A DNA stretch of 64,000 bases from JAGPUQ01 sp036677085 (lineage in GTDB: Bacteria > Pseudomonadota > Gammaproteobacteria > Pseudomonadales > Porticoccaceae). Numbering within the stretch: the first letter of the stretch is position 1; every line of letters begins with the position of its first letter. The notes under the pieces were generated by a model. That model searched no databases. It was not told the DNA's origin and was given only the letters and a program-made list of their open reading frames with translations. The position numbers and the translations under genes were made by a program. The stretch is from NCBI GenBank assembly GCA_036677085.1, contig JAKFFI010000006.1, forward strand, positions 1-64,000. The letters are read 5' to 3'. Positions 9,301 to 16,820 of this stretch are shown here, one piece after another.

Positions 9301-10068
9301 CTCGGTCAAATCCGCCGATAGCCGGTTGAAGGCCATGGCGAGGCGGCTCAGGGGTCCGTGACCCCGCACCTGGATCGCGGCGGGCGAACCGGATGCGTAG
9401 CGCTGTACACCCTGGGTGATCTCGGCGATCGGACGACTGACGAACCAGCGGATGAACGTCGTCAGGCCCAGCAGGCTCGCAAGCGCAAACAGCGCAAAGA
9501 ATGCGCTCTGGCGGTACAGGGCGTTCAGGATGTGTGGGCCGGCGTCGCGGATATCGAAATCCAGATACAGCACGCTGTCGGGACCGGTTGCCGACGCCCC
9601 CTTGTGCACGCCTGCGGAGACGGGGAAATAGCCGCGGATGTGGGCGTCGGCGTCCAGGGCGACGGCTCCGCTCGCGCGCCGCCAGCGGCCGGGATCGAGC
9701 CAGCCCTGAGCAAAATTGGGCAGAACTTCCTCTGCCGGGCGGCCTTTCAGTTCCTGAGGGTTCGCATGCAGGATCGTCCCGGTGGCGTCGATGATGGCCA
9801 GATGCAGCAGCCCGGGCGCGTCGTTGAACGTTGCGAGCAGGGCATCATTGGCCCTGACAATGCGGGGATCCTGTTGCGAAGCGTTGAGCACCCGCTGAAG
9901 ACGCGACAGGTTGGCGTGCCAGGCAGAGATGGAAGCCACATGGGTTTCCCGCAGCCGTATCGTGTATTCGAGCCACGTCCAGGCCGCGGTGGCAATGACC
10001 AACACAATGATCCCGAGCAGCGGCAGCCAGTAGCGAATATCCGGTTCTCGGACGCGGGTTTTTGCCAT
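6349..10068 (-). CDS. Membrane-bound PAS-GGDEF-EAL cyclic-di-GMP signalling protein
   Basis: This 1239-residue sensor has transmembrane helices at about 13-35 and 188-210 flanking a periplasmic domain, then HAMP (about 211-260) and several PAS/PAC modules. These include the segments at 270-390, 390-510, 515-640 and 660-780. A GGDEF domain and an EAL domain follow. The active-site GGDEF is exact (858-862), with an inhibitory-site RxxD (REED, 849-852) five residues ahead. The EAL domain keeps EALLRW (990-995), DDFGTGYSSL and VAEGVETEEQ. Both domains therefore look catalytically complete, so it may synthesise or degrade c-di-GMP depending on its input. It overlaps the downstream smr gene by 29 bases. 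The signal sensed is unknown. Confidence 0.95.
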   Translation of the reverse strand: MAKTRVREPDIRYWLPLLGIIVLVIATAAWTWLEYTIRLRETHVASISAWHANLSRLQRVLNASQQDPRIVRANDALLATFNDAPGLLHLAIIDATGTILHANPQELKGRPAEEVLPNFAQGWLDPGRWRRASGAVALDADAHIRGYFPVSAGVHKGASATGPDSVLYLDFDIRDAGPHILNALYRQSAFFALFALASLLGLTTFIRWFVSRPIAEITQGVQRYASGSPAAIQVRGHGPLSRLAMAFNRLSADLTENFQALHQREQRLDRILDSIGDAVIIVDTQLRVERINPVAEALTGWPHADAIGQSLENVFALTNSLSGAAMTNPVVQAMATGEIQQLANHAVLTARDGRRYYIADSAAPIRGVDGAIEGGVLVFHDVSEAYRVREEWRIAAVAFDTSAPQLIADSTGKVIRANQAALDVSGYSREEFLGFTLTSDIFIGQDSPGLGDFLAGKSALDAWTGRTWWRTKAGELIHLWVVDSAIRNASGAIDYYVISALDITRLVQTTAALEETRGNYQRLIESIHDGVAIIDDRNIVVECNAQFALMLGRDRAATLGCPVAALSLPRQADGRDSDQLAREILENVLRQGSGHVDWSMVHADGRRIDLEASLSVIAWDGKPALLATIRDITEHQRSEQERQTLTAQLMRKEEIIRLASQAYGIASWELDWRTGEMHWAEGAAGVLGASKDFLPKTHAETLQLLHPQDSAAFDAAVRAAMECGKLFQFEFRINLPDRGLRWFRSQGEVDRSNGRNRLHGATADITDYKRALEEIERLAYYDPLTGLANRRLLLDRLRQASAHASRNGYYGAVLFLDLDRFKLLNDSLGHGTGDLLLRQIAERCIATVREEDTVARLGGDEFVVLVTSLGNEPATLTDNARIVAEKLRACLSGEYLVAGHGHRVTASIGITIFPRDGDRAEDLLHQADIAMYQAKKQGRDTLCFYEPSLQSSANTRLAIEQDLRMAVERDELELYFQPKIDADRRVCGAEALLRWNRPGHGLVPPADFIPLAEESGLIYMIGKWVTQNACARLAAWHRSLGGQHFGIAINVSPLQFRHPDFVQCIGDNMARFDIASGALTLEITEGTLIENVDSVRSRLHELKRLGALISVDDFGTGYSSLYYLKHLPLDEIKIDKSYVRDILQDTNDAAIVESIIAIARNLKLRTVAEGVETEEQAEFLCGLGCALHQGYLYSRPLPAAEFERLYIRDVDPADRCDRLRRGTPPAYAGNHDGHGPTWV

Positions 10069-10236
10069 ATCTTTCTGCCTCGATGGTTATGGTTTTTATT
10101 GTTCCACCCATAGCGGGCGTGCGGTTGAGCGAAGGGACCGCGCGCGAGACGTCCGGCGCACTCCATAGCCACTCGGTTATGCGGTTTTTTCAACCCCAGG
10201 CCGCTCGACCAGCCCCAGGTTGCTTGCGGGCAGCGG

Positions 10237-11040
10237 CTACCTCCCCGAATAAACCGGCGGCCGCTTTTCCTGAAACGATTTCACGCCCTCCGCCGCATCC
10301 TCGGTCAGCGCCAGTTCCTGCATCACGGAGACGAAGTCCGCTATCCCGGCATCCGGTCCCTCCAGGAACGCGCGGCGCACATTGCGCAGCGTGGCCTGTA
10401 CCGCGAGTGGCGCCTGGCGACTGATTTCGGCGGCGAGCTCCAGGGCGCGGTCGAACTCTTTGCCTTCGGGCACGATCTCCTGGATGAAATTGAAGCGCAG
10501 CGCTTCTGCCGGGGTGAATTCGTAGCCGGTGAGCAGCACTTTCATGGCGTTGCCCCAGCCGGCGCGTTCGGCCATGCGCAGGGTGGCGCCGCCCACGGCC
10601 ATCACGCCGCGGCCGACTTCCAGTTGCGAGAAGCGCGTGCCTTCGGCGGCCACCACGATCTCGGTGGCCAGCATGAGTTCGATGCCGGCGGTGTAGCAGA
10701 TGCCCTTGACGGCGCTCACCACTGGCTTGCTGCGGTAGGGTTTGCCGAGCGAAAACGGATCGATGCCGCCCTTGGGAATCAGCGGTTTGCCTTCGCGCAT
10801 GGTGGCGGCGAATTTGGGCAGGTCGAGGCCGGCGGTGAAGTGCTTGCCGTGGGCGAACAGTACGCCCACCCAGAGCTCGGCATCGTCTTCCAGGCGCTTA
10901 TAGGCAAGGCCCAGTTCGGCGAACATCTTCGGCGTGAAGCCGTTGTATTTTTCCGGTCGGTCGATACCGATCAACAGGATGTGATCGCGGACTTCGGTGG
11001 TGATGCGGCCTTCGGGGTCGCGCGTTTCGCTGTCGCTCAT
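10237..11040 (-). CDS. Crotonase/enoyl-CoA hydratase family protein
   Basis: This 267-residue protein has the crotonase fold with oxyanion-hole segments FTAGLDLPKF and KGICYTAGIELMLATEIVVA. Next comes FSQLEVGRGVMAVGGATLRMAE, which keeps the glutamate matching crotonase Glu144. It ends FQEKRPPVYSGR, as many hydratases do. It may act in acyl-CoA breakdown beside the neighbouring acyl-CoA ligase. An upstream ATG at 11064 would add eight residues. ATG at 11040 (MSDSETRDPEG) is preferred by similarity to relatives, though the ribosome binding site is weak for both. A Nudix gene ends 29 bases upstream on the same strand, so the pair are likely one transcript. Confidence 0.85.
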   Translation of the reverse strand: MSDSETRDPEGRITTEVRDHILLIGIDRPEKYNGFTPKMFAELGLAYKRLEDDAELWVGVLFAHGKHFTAGLDLPKFAATMREGKPLIPKGGIDPFSLGKPYRSKPVVSAVKGICYTAGIELMLATEIVVAAEGTRFSQLEVGRGVMAVGGATLRMAERAGWGNAMKVLLTGYEFTPAEALRFNFIQEIVPEGKEFDRALELAAEISRQAPLAVQATLRNVRRAFLEGPDAGIADFVSVMQELALTEDAAEGVKSFQEKRPPVYSGR

Positions 11041-11069
11041 GCTGGTTCTCGCGGATGGTGGCAATGGTG

Positions 11070-11891
11070 TCAGTAATGAGTTTCGGCAGGCTCGTGATAG
11101 ACGTAGCCGGGATCGCCCGGAATCAGCACGCCGGGTTTGCCGCTTGGGGTCTCGACCCGCAGCGGCAGGATGCGGGGGAATTCGGTCCGCGCCGCGACGC
11201 CCATCAGCAGTTCCGCGGTGTTGTGATACTGGGCGATGCCTTCAAGGTTCTTGATGGTGGGGAAGAAGATCGCGAAGCCGTCCTCGCGGGCGCGGCGCAG
11301 CGCCGTGGCGGGATTGATCCAGACCTGGGATACGGCTTCGTGATTGTCGATGATGGATTCCTGGTGCTCGGGCGCGCGGCACACGAAAAACCGCGTGTCG
11401 AAGCGACGCGGCATGGGCACCGGTGTGACCCAGTGGCTGTAGTAGAGCAGTTGATCGGTGGCGAGGCGGAGCTTTTCCGTGCGGCAGATGTCGAGCAAGG
11501 TGATTTCGCCCTTGTTGAGGGCGGCGCGATAGTCGGCGAAGCGCGCTTTCACCGCCGGTTCGTGGAGGCGCACGATGTGGCCGTCACGGTCGTAGGCGAG
11601 CAGGATGCCGGCTTCCTCGAAGCTCTCGCGGATGGCGCCCATCCAGTAGGCGAGGCCGTACCTGGGCACGCCGAGAATGGCGCTGGCGCGGTGGTCGTCG
11701 AGCCCGGCGCACAGGGCTTCGAAATCGCCGTGGGCATCGTGCAGATCGACCTTGCCGCCGGGAAAGACGAAGGCGCCGCCGAAGGATTCGGATTTGCCGC
11801 TGCGTTCGAGCAGCAGCACTTCGAGTTCGCCCGCCGGGCTGTCGCGAAACAGCATGAGGGTGGCGGAATAGTGGAGTTTTGCGTTGCTCAT
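11070..11891 (-). CDS. Nudix hydrolase, NUDT19/CoA-diphosphatase-like
   Basis: This 273-residue protein belongs to the long Nudix subgroup resembling animal NUDT19 (RP2p), which hydrolyses CoA and acyl-CoA at the diphosphate. The N-terminal GGAFVFPGGKVD is followed, after an insertion of about 35 residues, by the Nudix helix core AIRESFEEAGI with its metal-binding glutamates. The insertion between the glycine-rich part and the REXXEE part is a feature of that subgroup. It sits between the crotonase and an acyl-CoA ligase, which fits acyl-CoA or CoA turnover. The exact substrate is not proven. Confidence 0.82.
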   Translation of the reverse strand: MSNAKLHYSATLMLFRDSPAGELEVLLLERSGKSESFGGAFVFPGGKVDLHDAHGDFEALCAGLDDHRASAILGVPRYGLAYWMGAIRESFEEAGILLAYDRDGHIVRLHEPAVKARFADYRAALNKGEITLLDICRTEKLRLATDQLLYYSHWVTPVPMPRRFDTRFFVCRAPEHQESIIDNHEAVSQVWINPATALRRAREDGFAIFFPTIKNLEGIAQYHNTAELLMGVAARTEFPRILPLRVETPSGKPGVLIPGDPGYVYHEPAETHY

Positions 11892-11965
11892 GCTTGCCTC
11901 GGGTAGAGAGCCTTGGTGAAAGTTCAGTATCGGTAGGAGCTTTGAGGTGCCTCTAAAATTCCGTC

Positions 11966-11985
11966 ATGCCCGCGCAGGCGGGCAT
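11966..11985. repeat. REP-like intergenic palindrome
   Basis: A perfect 8-bp inverted repeat, ATGCCCGC and GCGGGCAT, is separated by GCAG. It lies between the acyl-CoA ligase and the Nudix hydrolase genes. It resembles the short GTCATGCCCGCG-type palindromes scattered in proteobacterial intergenic regions. Only one copy was noticed in this window. Confidence 0.6.
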
Positions 11986-12056
11986 CCAGAAGACCTGGAG
12001 ATTCCCGGGATCCTGCTGGCGCGGGCACGGCCATTGCTTGGTGATTCAGAGCAACC

Positions 12057-13733
12057 TCAGTTAAAGCTCAAACCAGCGCCGGTTTCGCCAAAGATTTTTG
12101 CCTCTTCGCGCAGCTTGAATTTCTGGATCTTGCCGCTCGGCGTGCGCGGCAGTTCCTCACGGACTTCGAGGCGTTCGGGCCAGTATTGCCGCGCCATCTT
12201 CTGCTCGTCCAGATAGCGGCGCAGTTCGTTCATGTCGAAGCTCGCGCCCTCCACCAGCGTGACATAGAGGCAGCCGCGCTCGCCCATGCGCGGGTCGGGC
12301 ATGCCCACCAGGGCGGCGTCCTGGATCGCCGGATGCTGGTAGATCAGGTTTTCGACTTCCACCACCGGTACGTTCTCGCCGCCGCGAATGATGATGTCCT
12401 TGGAGCGCCCGGAGATGCGGATGTAGCCGTCGGCGTCCATGCGCGCGAGGTCGCCGGTGTCGAGCCAGCCGTCGGCGCTGATGGTGTCGGCCGTGAGGTC
12501 CTCGCGCTTGAGGTAACCGCAGCAGTTGTAGGCGCCGCGTACCTGCACCTGACCCTCTTCGCCGGTGGCCACGGGCTGGCCGGCGCTGTCCACCAGACGT
12601 ACTTCAGCGCCGGTTCGGGGTGCGCCGTCGGTGGCGTAGACCTTGTCGGGCGCGTCTTCCGGCACGCACAGGGTGGCGAGCAGGGTTTCGGTCATGCCGT
12701 AGACGCCGTATACATCGCAGCCGAGCGTCGCGCGGGCGGCCTCGGCCACCACGCGGGGAATGGGTGCGCCGCCGGTGACGAAGTTTTTCAGGTTGGAGGT
12801 ATCGCAGTGGGCGGCGTCGGGCGAGTGGGCCATGTCGGCCACGAAGGGCGTGGCGCCCATGGTGAAGGTGATGGCCTCGTCCTGCACCAGGCGCAGCGCC
12901 TGGGTGGCGTTCCAGACATCCAGATAGACGACCTTGGCGCCCAGTTGGATGGGCAGCAGCAGTCCGATCAGGAAGCCGGTCTGATGGGCGAGGGGGGAGC
13001 CCATGAAGATGTTGTCGTCGCCGCTCAGATGGTAGGCGTCGATGAAGGTCTCGATGCAGGACAGCAAGGTGTTGGCGGTGTGCATCACGCCCTTGGGCGA
13101 GCCGGTGGTGCCCGAGGTGTACATCACCTGGGTCACGGCGTTCGGGTCCATCTTGCGTTCGGCGAAAATACGCTTGGCGTCGAGCTTGTCTTCCCAGCGC
13201 CGGAGGAGGAGTTCCTGCTCGAAGGAGTCGGGCGCGGCGGCGCCGCCGACCACCAGCACCTGCTTCAGGTGGGGCAGGTTGCCCCGCACGTCGGTCATCA
13301 TGGTCGGGTAGTCAAAGCCGCGAAAATAACGCGGGACGATGGCGAGCCGGGTTTCGGCGAAGCCCATCATGTACTCCACCTCGCGGTGGCGGAAGATCGG
13401 CATCAGCGGGTTGGTGACGGCGCCAATGCGTACCGCGGCGAGGTGAATGGCGAGAAATTCCCACCAGTTGGGGAGCTGGCAGGAGATCACGTCGCCGGGA
13501 GCCACGCCGAGCTGGGTAAGGCCGAGCGCCATGCGGTCCACCGTGCGTTGCAACTGGCGGTAGGACAGCGTGGTGCGCAGGCCGGTCTCGCTGTTGTGGT
13601 CGACCACGGCCACCTGATCCGGGCGACGCGCGACCTGGGCGTCGAAATAGTCGGTGATGGTGCGGTTTTTCCAGTATCCGGAGTCGGTGCACGCCGCGAT
13701 GCGCTCGCGGGTCAGGAAGGGTGTGATGGCCAT
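12057..13733 (-). CDS. Acyl-CoA synthetase/AMP-dependent ligase (cyclohexanecarboxylate-CoA ligase-like)
   Basis: This 558-residue ANL-superfamily enzyme activates a carboxylic acid with ATP and CoA, forming an acyl-CoA via an acyl-adenylate. It shows the AMP-binding P-loop YTSGTTGSPKGV, the YGMTETLL segment, GWLDTGDLARMDADGYIRI, the hinge SGRSKDIIIRGGENV and the C-terminal catalytic lysine region PRTPSGKIQKFKL. Length and the WKNRTITDYFDAQVARRPDQ start resemble alicyclic and medium-chain acid ligases. The true substrate is inference. It is the first gene of the minus-strand set with the Nudix and crotonase genes, though a 165-base gap with a palindrome separates them. Confidence 0.9.
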   Translation of the reverse strand: MAITPFLTRERIAACTDSGYWKNRTITDYFDAQVARRPDQVAVVDHNSETGLRTTLSYRQLQRTVDRMALGLTQLGVAPGDVISCQLPNWWEFLAIHLAAVRIGAVTNPLMPIFRHREVEYMMGFAETRLAIVPRYFRGFDYPTMMTDVRGNLPHLKQVLVVGGAAAPDSFEQELLLRRWEDKLDAKRIFAERKMDPNAVTQVMYTSGTTGSPKGVMHTANTLLSCIETFIDAYHLSGDDNIFMGSPLAHQTGFLIGLLLPIQLGAKVVYLDVWNATQALRLVQDEAITFTMGATPFVADMAHSPDAAHCDTSNLKNFVTGGAPIPRVVAEAARATLGCDVYGVYGMTETLLATLCVPEDAPDKVYATDGAPRTGAEVRLVDSAGQPVATGEEGQVQVRGAYNCCGYLKREDLTADTISADGWLDTGDLARMDADGYIRISGRSKDIIIRGGENVPVVEVENLIYQHPAIQDAALVGMPDPRMGERGCLYVTLVEGASFDMNELRRYLDEQKMARQYWPERLEVREELPRTPSGKIQKFKLREEAKIFGETGAGLSFN

Positions 13734-13854
13734 GCGGTAGTCCCCTGTGTCGCCTTTGGTTTGATGGTTTGCGGCGTTAACCCCGCATTATAGGCCCGCA
13801 TCCAGGGGTCGCAATTTCGCCCCGGAGCCGCTGCCGCCGCTGGCGGCCGGGCGG

Positions 13855-13882
13855 TTGAAATCCGCACCGATGGACCCATGTA
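13855..13882 (+). promoter_or_regulatory. Sigma32 (heat-shock)-type promoter of htpG
   Basis: GGTTGAAA (-35 core TTGAAA at 13855-13860) and CCCATGTA (-10, 13875-13882) are separated by 14 bases, matching the RpoH consensus CTTGAA-N13-17-CCCATNT. It lies about 50 bases before the htpG ATG, in the correct orientation. Confidence 0.75.
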
Positions 13883-13934
13883 GCGGGCCAGTTGCTACAC
13901 CTGTATCCATCGCCATACCCGAAGGAGGGGAGAG

Positions 13935-15845
13935 ATGACGGAAGTCGCGCAAGCGCAGACCCTGGGCTTTCAGACGGAGGCCAAGCGCCTGCTGCACCTG
14001 ATGATCCACTCCATGTACAGCAATCGCGATATTTTCCTGCGCGAGCTGATCTCCAATGCTTCCGATGCCGCCGACAAGCTGCGCTTCGCGGCGCTGGAAA
14101 ACGCCGCCCTGCTGGCCGGCGACGCCGAGCTGCGGGTACGGATCGACGTCGATCCCGAAGCCCACACCATCACCATCACCGACAGCGGCATCGGCATGTC
14201 GCGGGACGAGGCGGTGGCCAATCTGGGTACCATCGCGCGCTCCGGCACGGCGGAATTCATCGACAACCTGAGCGGCGACCAGAAAAAGGATGCCAATCTG
14301 ATCGGCCAGTTCGGCATCGGCTTTTATTCCGGTTTTCTGGTGGCGGACCGCATCCTGGTCGAGAGCCGCCGCGCCGATCTGCCGGCGGATGCCGGTGTGC
14401 GCTGGAGCTGCGACGGCGAGGCCGAGTTCACCGTCGAGACCATCGCGCGCCCCGAGCGCGGCACCCGGGTGATCCTGCACATCAAGGAAGACGCGCGCGA
14501 ATACGAGAACGACTGGCGGTTGCGCACCCTGGTCAAGAAATATTCCGACCATATCGCCATTCCGGTGGAGATGCGCAAACCGGACCTGGGCGGCGACAAG
14601 AAGGACGGCGACAAGGAGGGCGAAGCCCCGGCCGCGCCCGAGTACGAGCGCGTCAACAGCGCCACCGCGCTCTGGATGCGCGCCAAACAGGATGTCAGCG
14701 ACGACGAATACAAAGCCTTTTATCAGCATGTGTCCCACGACTTCCGCGATCCGCTGGCCTGGAGCCACAACCGCGTCGAGGGCAAGGTGGATTACACCAG
14801 CCTGGTCTACATTCCCGCGCACGCGCCTTTCGATCTCTACAACCGCGACACGCCGCGCGGGCTCAAGCTCTACATCCAGCGCATCTTCATCATGGATGAC
14901 GCCGAGCAGTTTCTGCCGCTCTACCTGCGCTTTGTGAAAGGCGTGGTGGACTGCGCGGATCTGCCGCTGAATGTCTCCCGCGAGCTGCTGCAGCGCACGC
15001 CGGCGGTGGACAGCATTCGCGTGGCGCTGACCAAGCGCATTCTGGAGCTGCTCGAAACCACCGCGCGGGACAAGCCCGACCTCTACCGTGCTTTCTGGGA
15101 CGAGTTCGGCACCGTGATCAAGGAAGGGCTGGGCGAGGACCACGCCAATCGCGAGCGCGTCGCCGGGTTGCTGCGCTTTGCCAGCACCCGCGTCGAAGGC
15201 GAGCTGGTGTCGCTGGCCGATTATGTCGCGGCCATGAAGCCTGGCCAGGACAAGATTTATTATCTGGTGGCGGAATCCGAGAGCGCCGCGCGCCACAGCC
15301 CTTACCTGGAAGCGTTCCGGCAGCGCGGCATCGAAGTGCTGCTGCTCGGCGAGCGCATCGACGAATGGGCGATGTCCTATCTCACCGAATTCGACGGCAA
15401 GGCGCTGCGCGACATCAGCCGTGGCGAACTGGATCTGGCGGAACTCGGAGAATCTCCCGCCGAATCAGCACCCGCCGAAGCCGGCGCGAACGATGGGGTG
15501 CTGGAGCAGATCAAGACGCTGTTGGGCGACAGCGTCGCCGAAGTGCGGGCCTCGGCGCGCCTCACCGAATCCCCTGCCTGTCTGGTGCTGACCAAGGATG
15601 CCCTGGGTCCGCAGATGCGCAAGATGCTGGCCGCTGCGGGTCAGGAACTTCCCGAGACCAAGCCGATCCTGGAAGTGAACCTGGGGCACGCGCTGGTCAC
15701 CCGTCTGGCGCAGGAACAGGACGCGACGCGACGGGAGGATCTCGCCCACTTGCTGTACGATCAGGCCGCGCTCGGCGCCGGCGAGGCGCTCGCCAATCCC
15801 ACGCGCTTCGTCCAGCGCCTCAACCGGTTGTTGCTGGGCGCCTGA
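13935..15845 (+). CDS. htpG: Chaperone protein HtpG (bacterial Hsp90)
   Basis: This 636-residue Hsp90-family ATPase assists maturation and refolding of client proteins with DnaK. The GHKL ATP-binding motifs are present: the RELISNASDAADKLR helix, DSGIGMSRDE and the lid segment GQFGIGFYSGF. The middle domain contains the catalytic-arginine region NVSRELLQ. Length agrees with E. coli HtpG (624). The ATG at 13935 follows a strong GGAGGGGAG ribosome binding site. A sigma32-like promoter lies about 50 bases upstream, consistent with heat-shock control. Confidence 0.98.
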   Translation: MTEVAQAQTLGFQTEAKRLLHLMIHSMYSNRDIFLRELISNASDAADKLRFAALENAALLAGDAELRVRIDVDPEAHTITITDSGIGMSRDEAVANLGTIARSGTAEFIDNLSGDQKKDANLIGQFGIGFYSGFLVADRILVESRRADLPADAGVRWSCDGEAEFTVETIARPERGTRVILHIKEDAREYENDWRLRTLVKKYSDHIAIPVEMRKPDLGGDKKDGDKEGEAPAAPEYERVNSATALWMRAKQDVSDDEYKAFYQHVSHDFRDPLAWSHNRVEGKVDYTSLVYIPAHAPFDLYNRDTPRGLKLYIQRIFIMDDAEQFLPLYLRFVKGVVDCADLPLNVSRELLQRTPAVDSIRVALTKRILELLETTARDKPDLYRAFWDEFGTVIKEGLGEDHANRERVAGLLRFASTRVEGELVSLADYVAAMKPGQDKIYYLVAESESAARHSPYLEAFRQRGIEVLLLGERIDEWAMSYLTEFDGKALRDISRGELDLAELGESPAESAPAEAGANDGVLEQIKTLLGDSVAEVRASARLTESPACLVLTKDALGPQMRKMLAAAGQELPETKPILEVNLGHALVTRLAQEQDATRREDLAHLLYDQAALGAGEALANPTRFVQRLNRLLLGA

Positions 15846-15928
15846 ACACGAGCGGCCGGAATGCGGCGTCGCACCGGGCCTGGCGGCGCAATTGCTGCGT
15901 CGCCCGGCGGGGTTAACGGGGAGCCGTT

Positions 15929-16687
15929 TTGAAACTGCGTGTCATCACCTACAACATCCACCGCGCGATCGGGCTGGACCGGCGTTTTCAGCCCGAGCGC
16001 ATCGTCCGGATTCTCCGCGACCAGGATGCGGATATCGTATTGCTGCAAGAGGTGGATGACGGCGCGCCGCGTTCGAAGGAACAGGACATGGCGCGCGAGC
16101 TCGCCGCCGAACTCGGTTACCCCCATTACGCCGCCGGCCACAATGTCAGTCTGCGCAAGGGCCGTTACGGCAACGCGACCCTGAGTCGCTACCCCATCGT
16201 GCGCGAACGCAACATCGACCTCACCATCGGCGATCTCAAGCGGCGCGGCTGCCAGCACACCGCCATCGAAATCGACCAGCGCGGGGCGTCCCCCTACCGG
16301 CTGGAAGTGTTCAATCTGCATCTGGGTCTGGGATCGCTGGAGCGCCAGCGTCAGGCCGGGCTGCTGTTGCGCTCGAAGGAATTCAAGGCGGTCGATCAGC
16401 ACAGCGCCTGCATGGTCGGCGGCGATTTCAACGACTGGCTGTCGAGTCTGCGCGCGCTCTTTGTCGAGGGCATGGCGCTGCACTGCGCGACCGATCGCGA
16501 AAAGCGCGTCAGAACCCGGTCGCTGAAGACCTATCCCTCGTTCGCGCCGCGCGGCGGCCTCGACCGCATCTACTATCGCGGCAACTTGCGCCTGCTGGGC
16601 GCGGAAGTCTGCCGCCACCCGCTCACCCGGGTGGCCAGCGACCACCTGCCCGTGATGGCCGACTTCGAATTGCTCCGCAAACCCTGA
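15929..16687 (+). CDS. Endonuclease/exonuclease/phosphatase (EEP) fold protein, YbhP-like
   Basis: This 252-residue metal-dependent hydrolase of the EEP superfamily opens with LRVITYNIHRAIG (catalytic Asn). It then has VLLQEVDD (metal-binding Glu), FNLHLGL, GGDFNDW (catalytic Asp/Asn) and the terminal SDHLPVMADF (catalytic Asp-His). It resembles the YbhP family found near cardiolipin synthase genes in some genomes. No such neighbour is present here, and whether it cuts nucleic acid or a phospholipid is not known. The predicted start is TTG at 15929, chosen because a CGGGGAG ribosome binding site (15917-15923) sits five bases ahead and no ATG is available. A terminator hairpin follows at once. 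Confidence 0.82.
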   Translation: MKLRVITYNIHRAIGLDRRFQPERIVRILRDQDADIVLLQEVDDGAPRSKEQDMARELAAELGYPHYAAGHNVSLRKGRYGNATLSRYPIVRERNIDLTIGDLKRRGCQHTAIEIDQRGASPYRLEVFNLHLGLGSLERQRQAGLLLRSKEFKAVDQHSACMVGGDFNDWLSSLRALFVEGMALHCATDREKRVRTRSLKTYPSFAPRGGLDRIYYRGNLRLLGAEVCRHPLTRVASDHLPVMADFELLRKP

Positions 16688-16704
16688 ACGGGATTTCCCG
16701 TTTT
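16688..16704 (+). terminator. Rho-independent-type terminator
   Basis: ACGGG, ATTT loop and CCCGT followed by TTTT lie directly after the EEP gene stop codon. The stem is short (5-6 bp) but has the right form. Confidence 0.5.
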
Positions 16705-16820
16705 CCCTCGCAAGCCGGCGCGATCCCCGGTCAGTGCCCGCCCCGGTTGCCGCCGCCTCGGGTACGATTGCGCCATTCCGTCGGGCATACCGGCGGCGGA
16801 TAACAAACGGGGGAAATCGC

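Noticed and set aside
6769..9321. 850-residue plus-strand frame opposite the GGDEF-EAL gene
   Set aside because: No recognisable domain, no ribosome site, and the minus strand carries clear motifs.
12186..13793. 535-residue plus-strand frame opposite the acyl-CoA ligase
   Set aside because: No domains; the ligase motifs on the minus strand are unequivocal.
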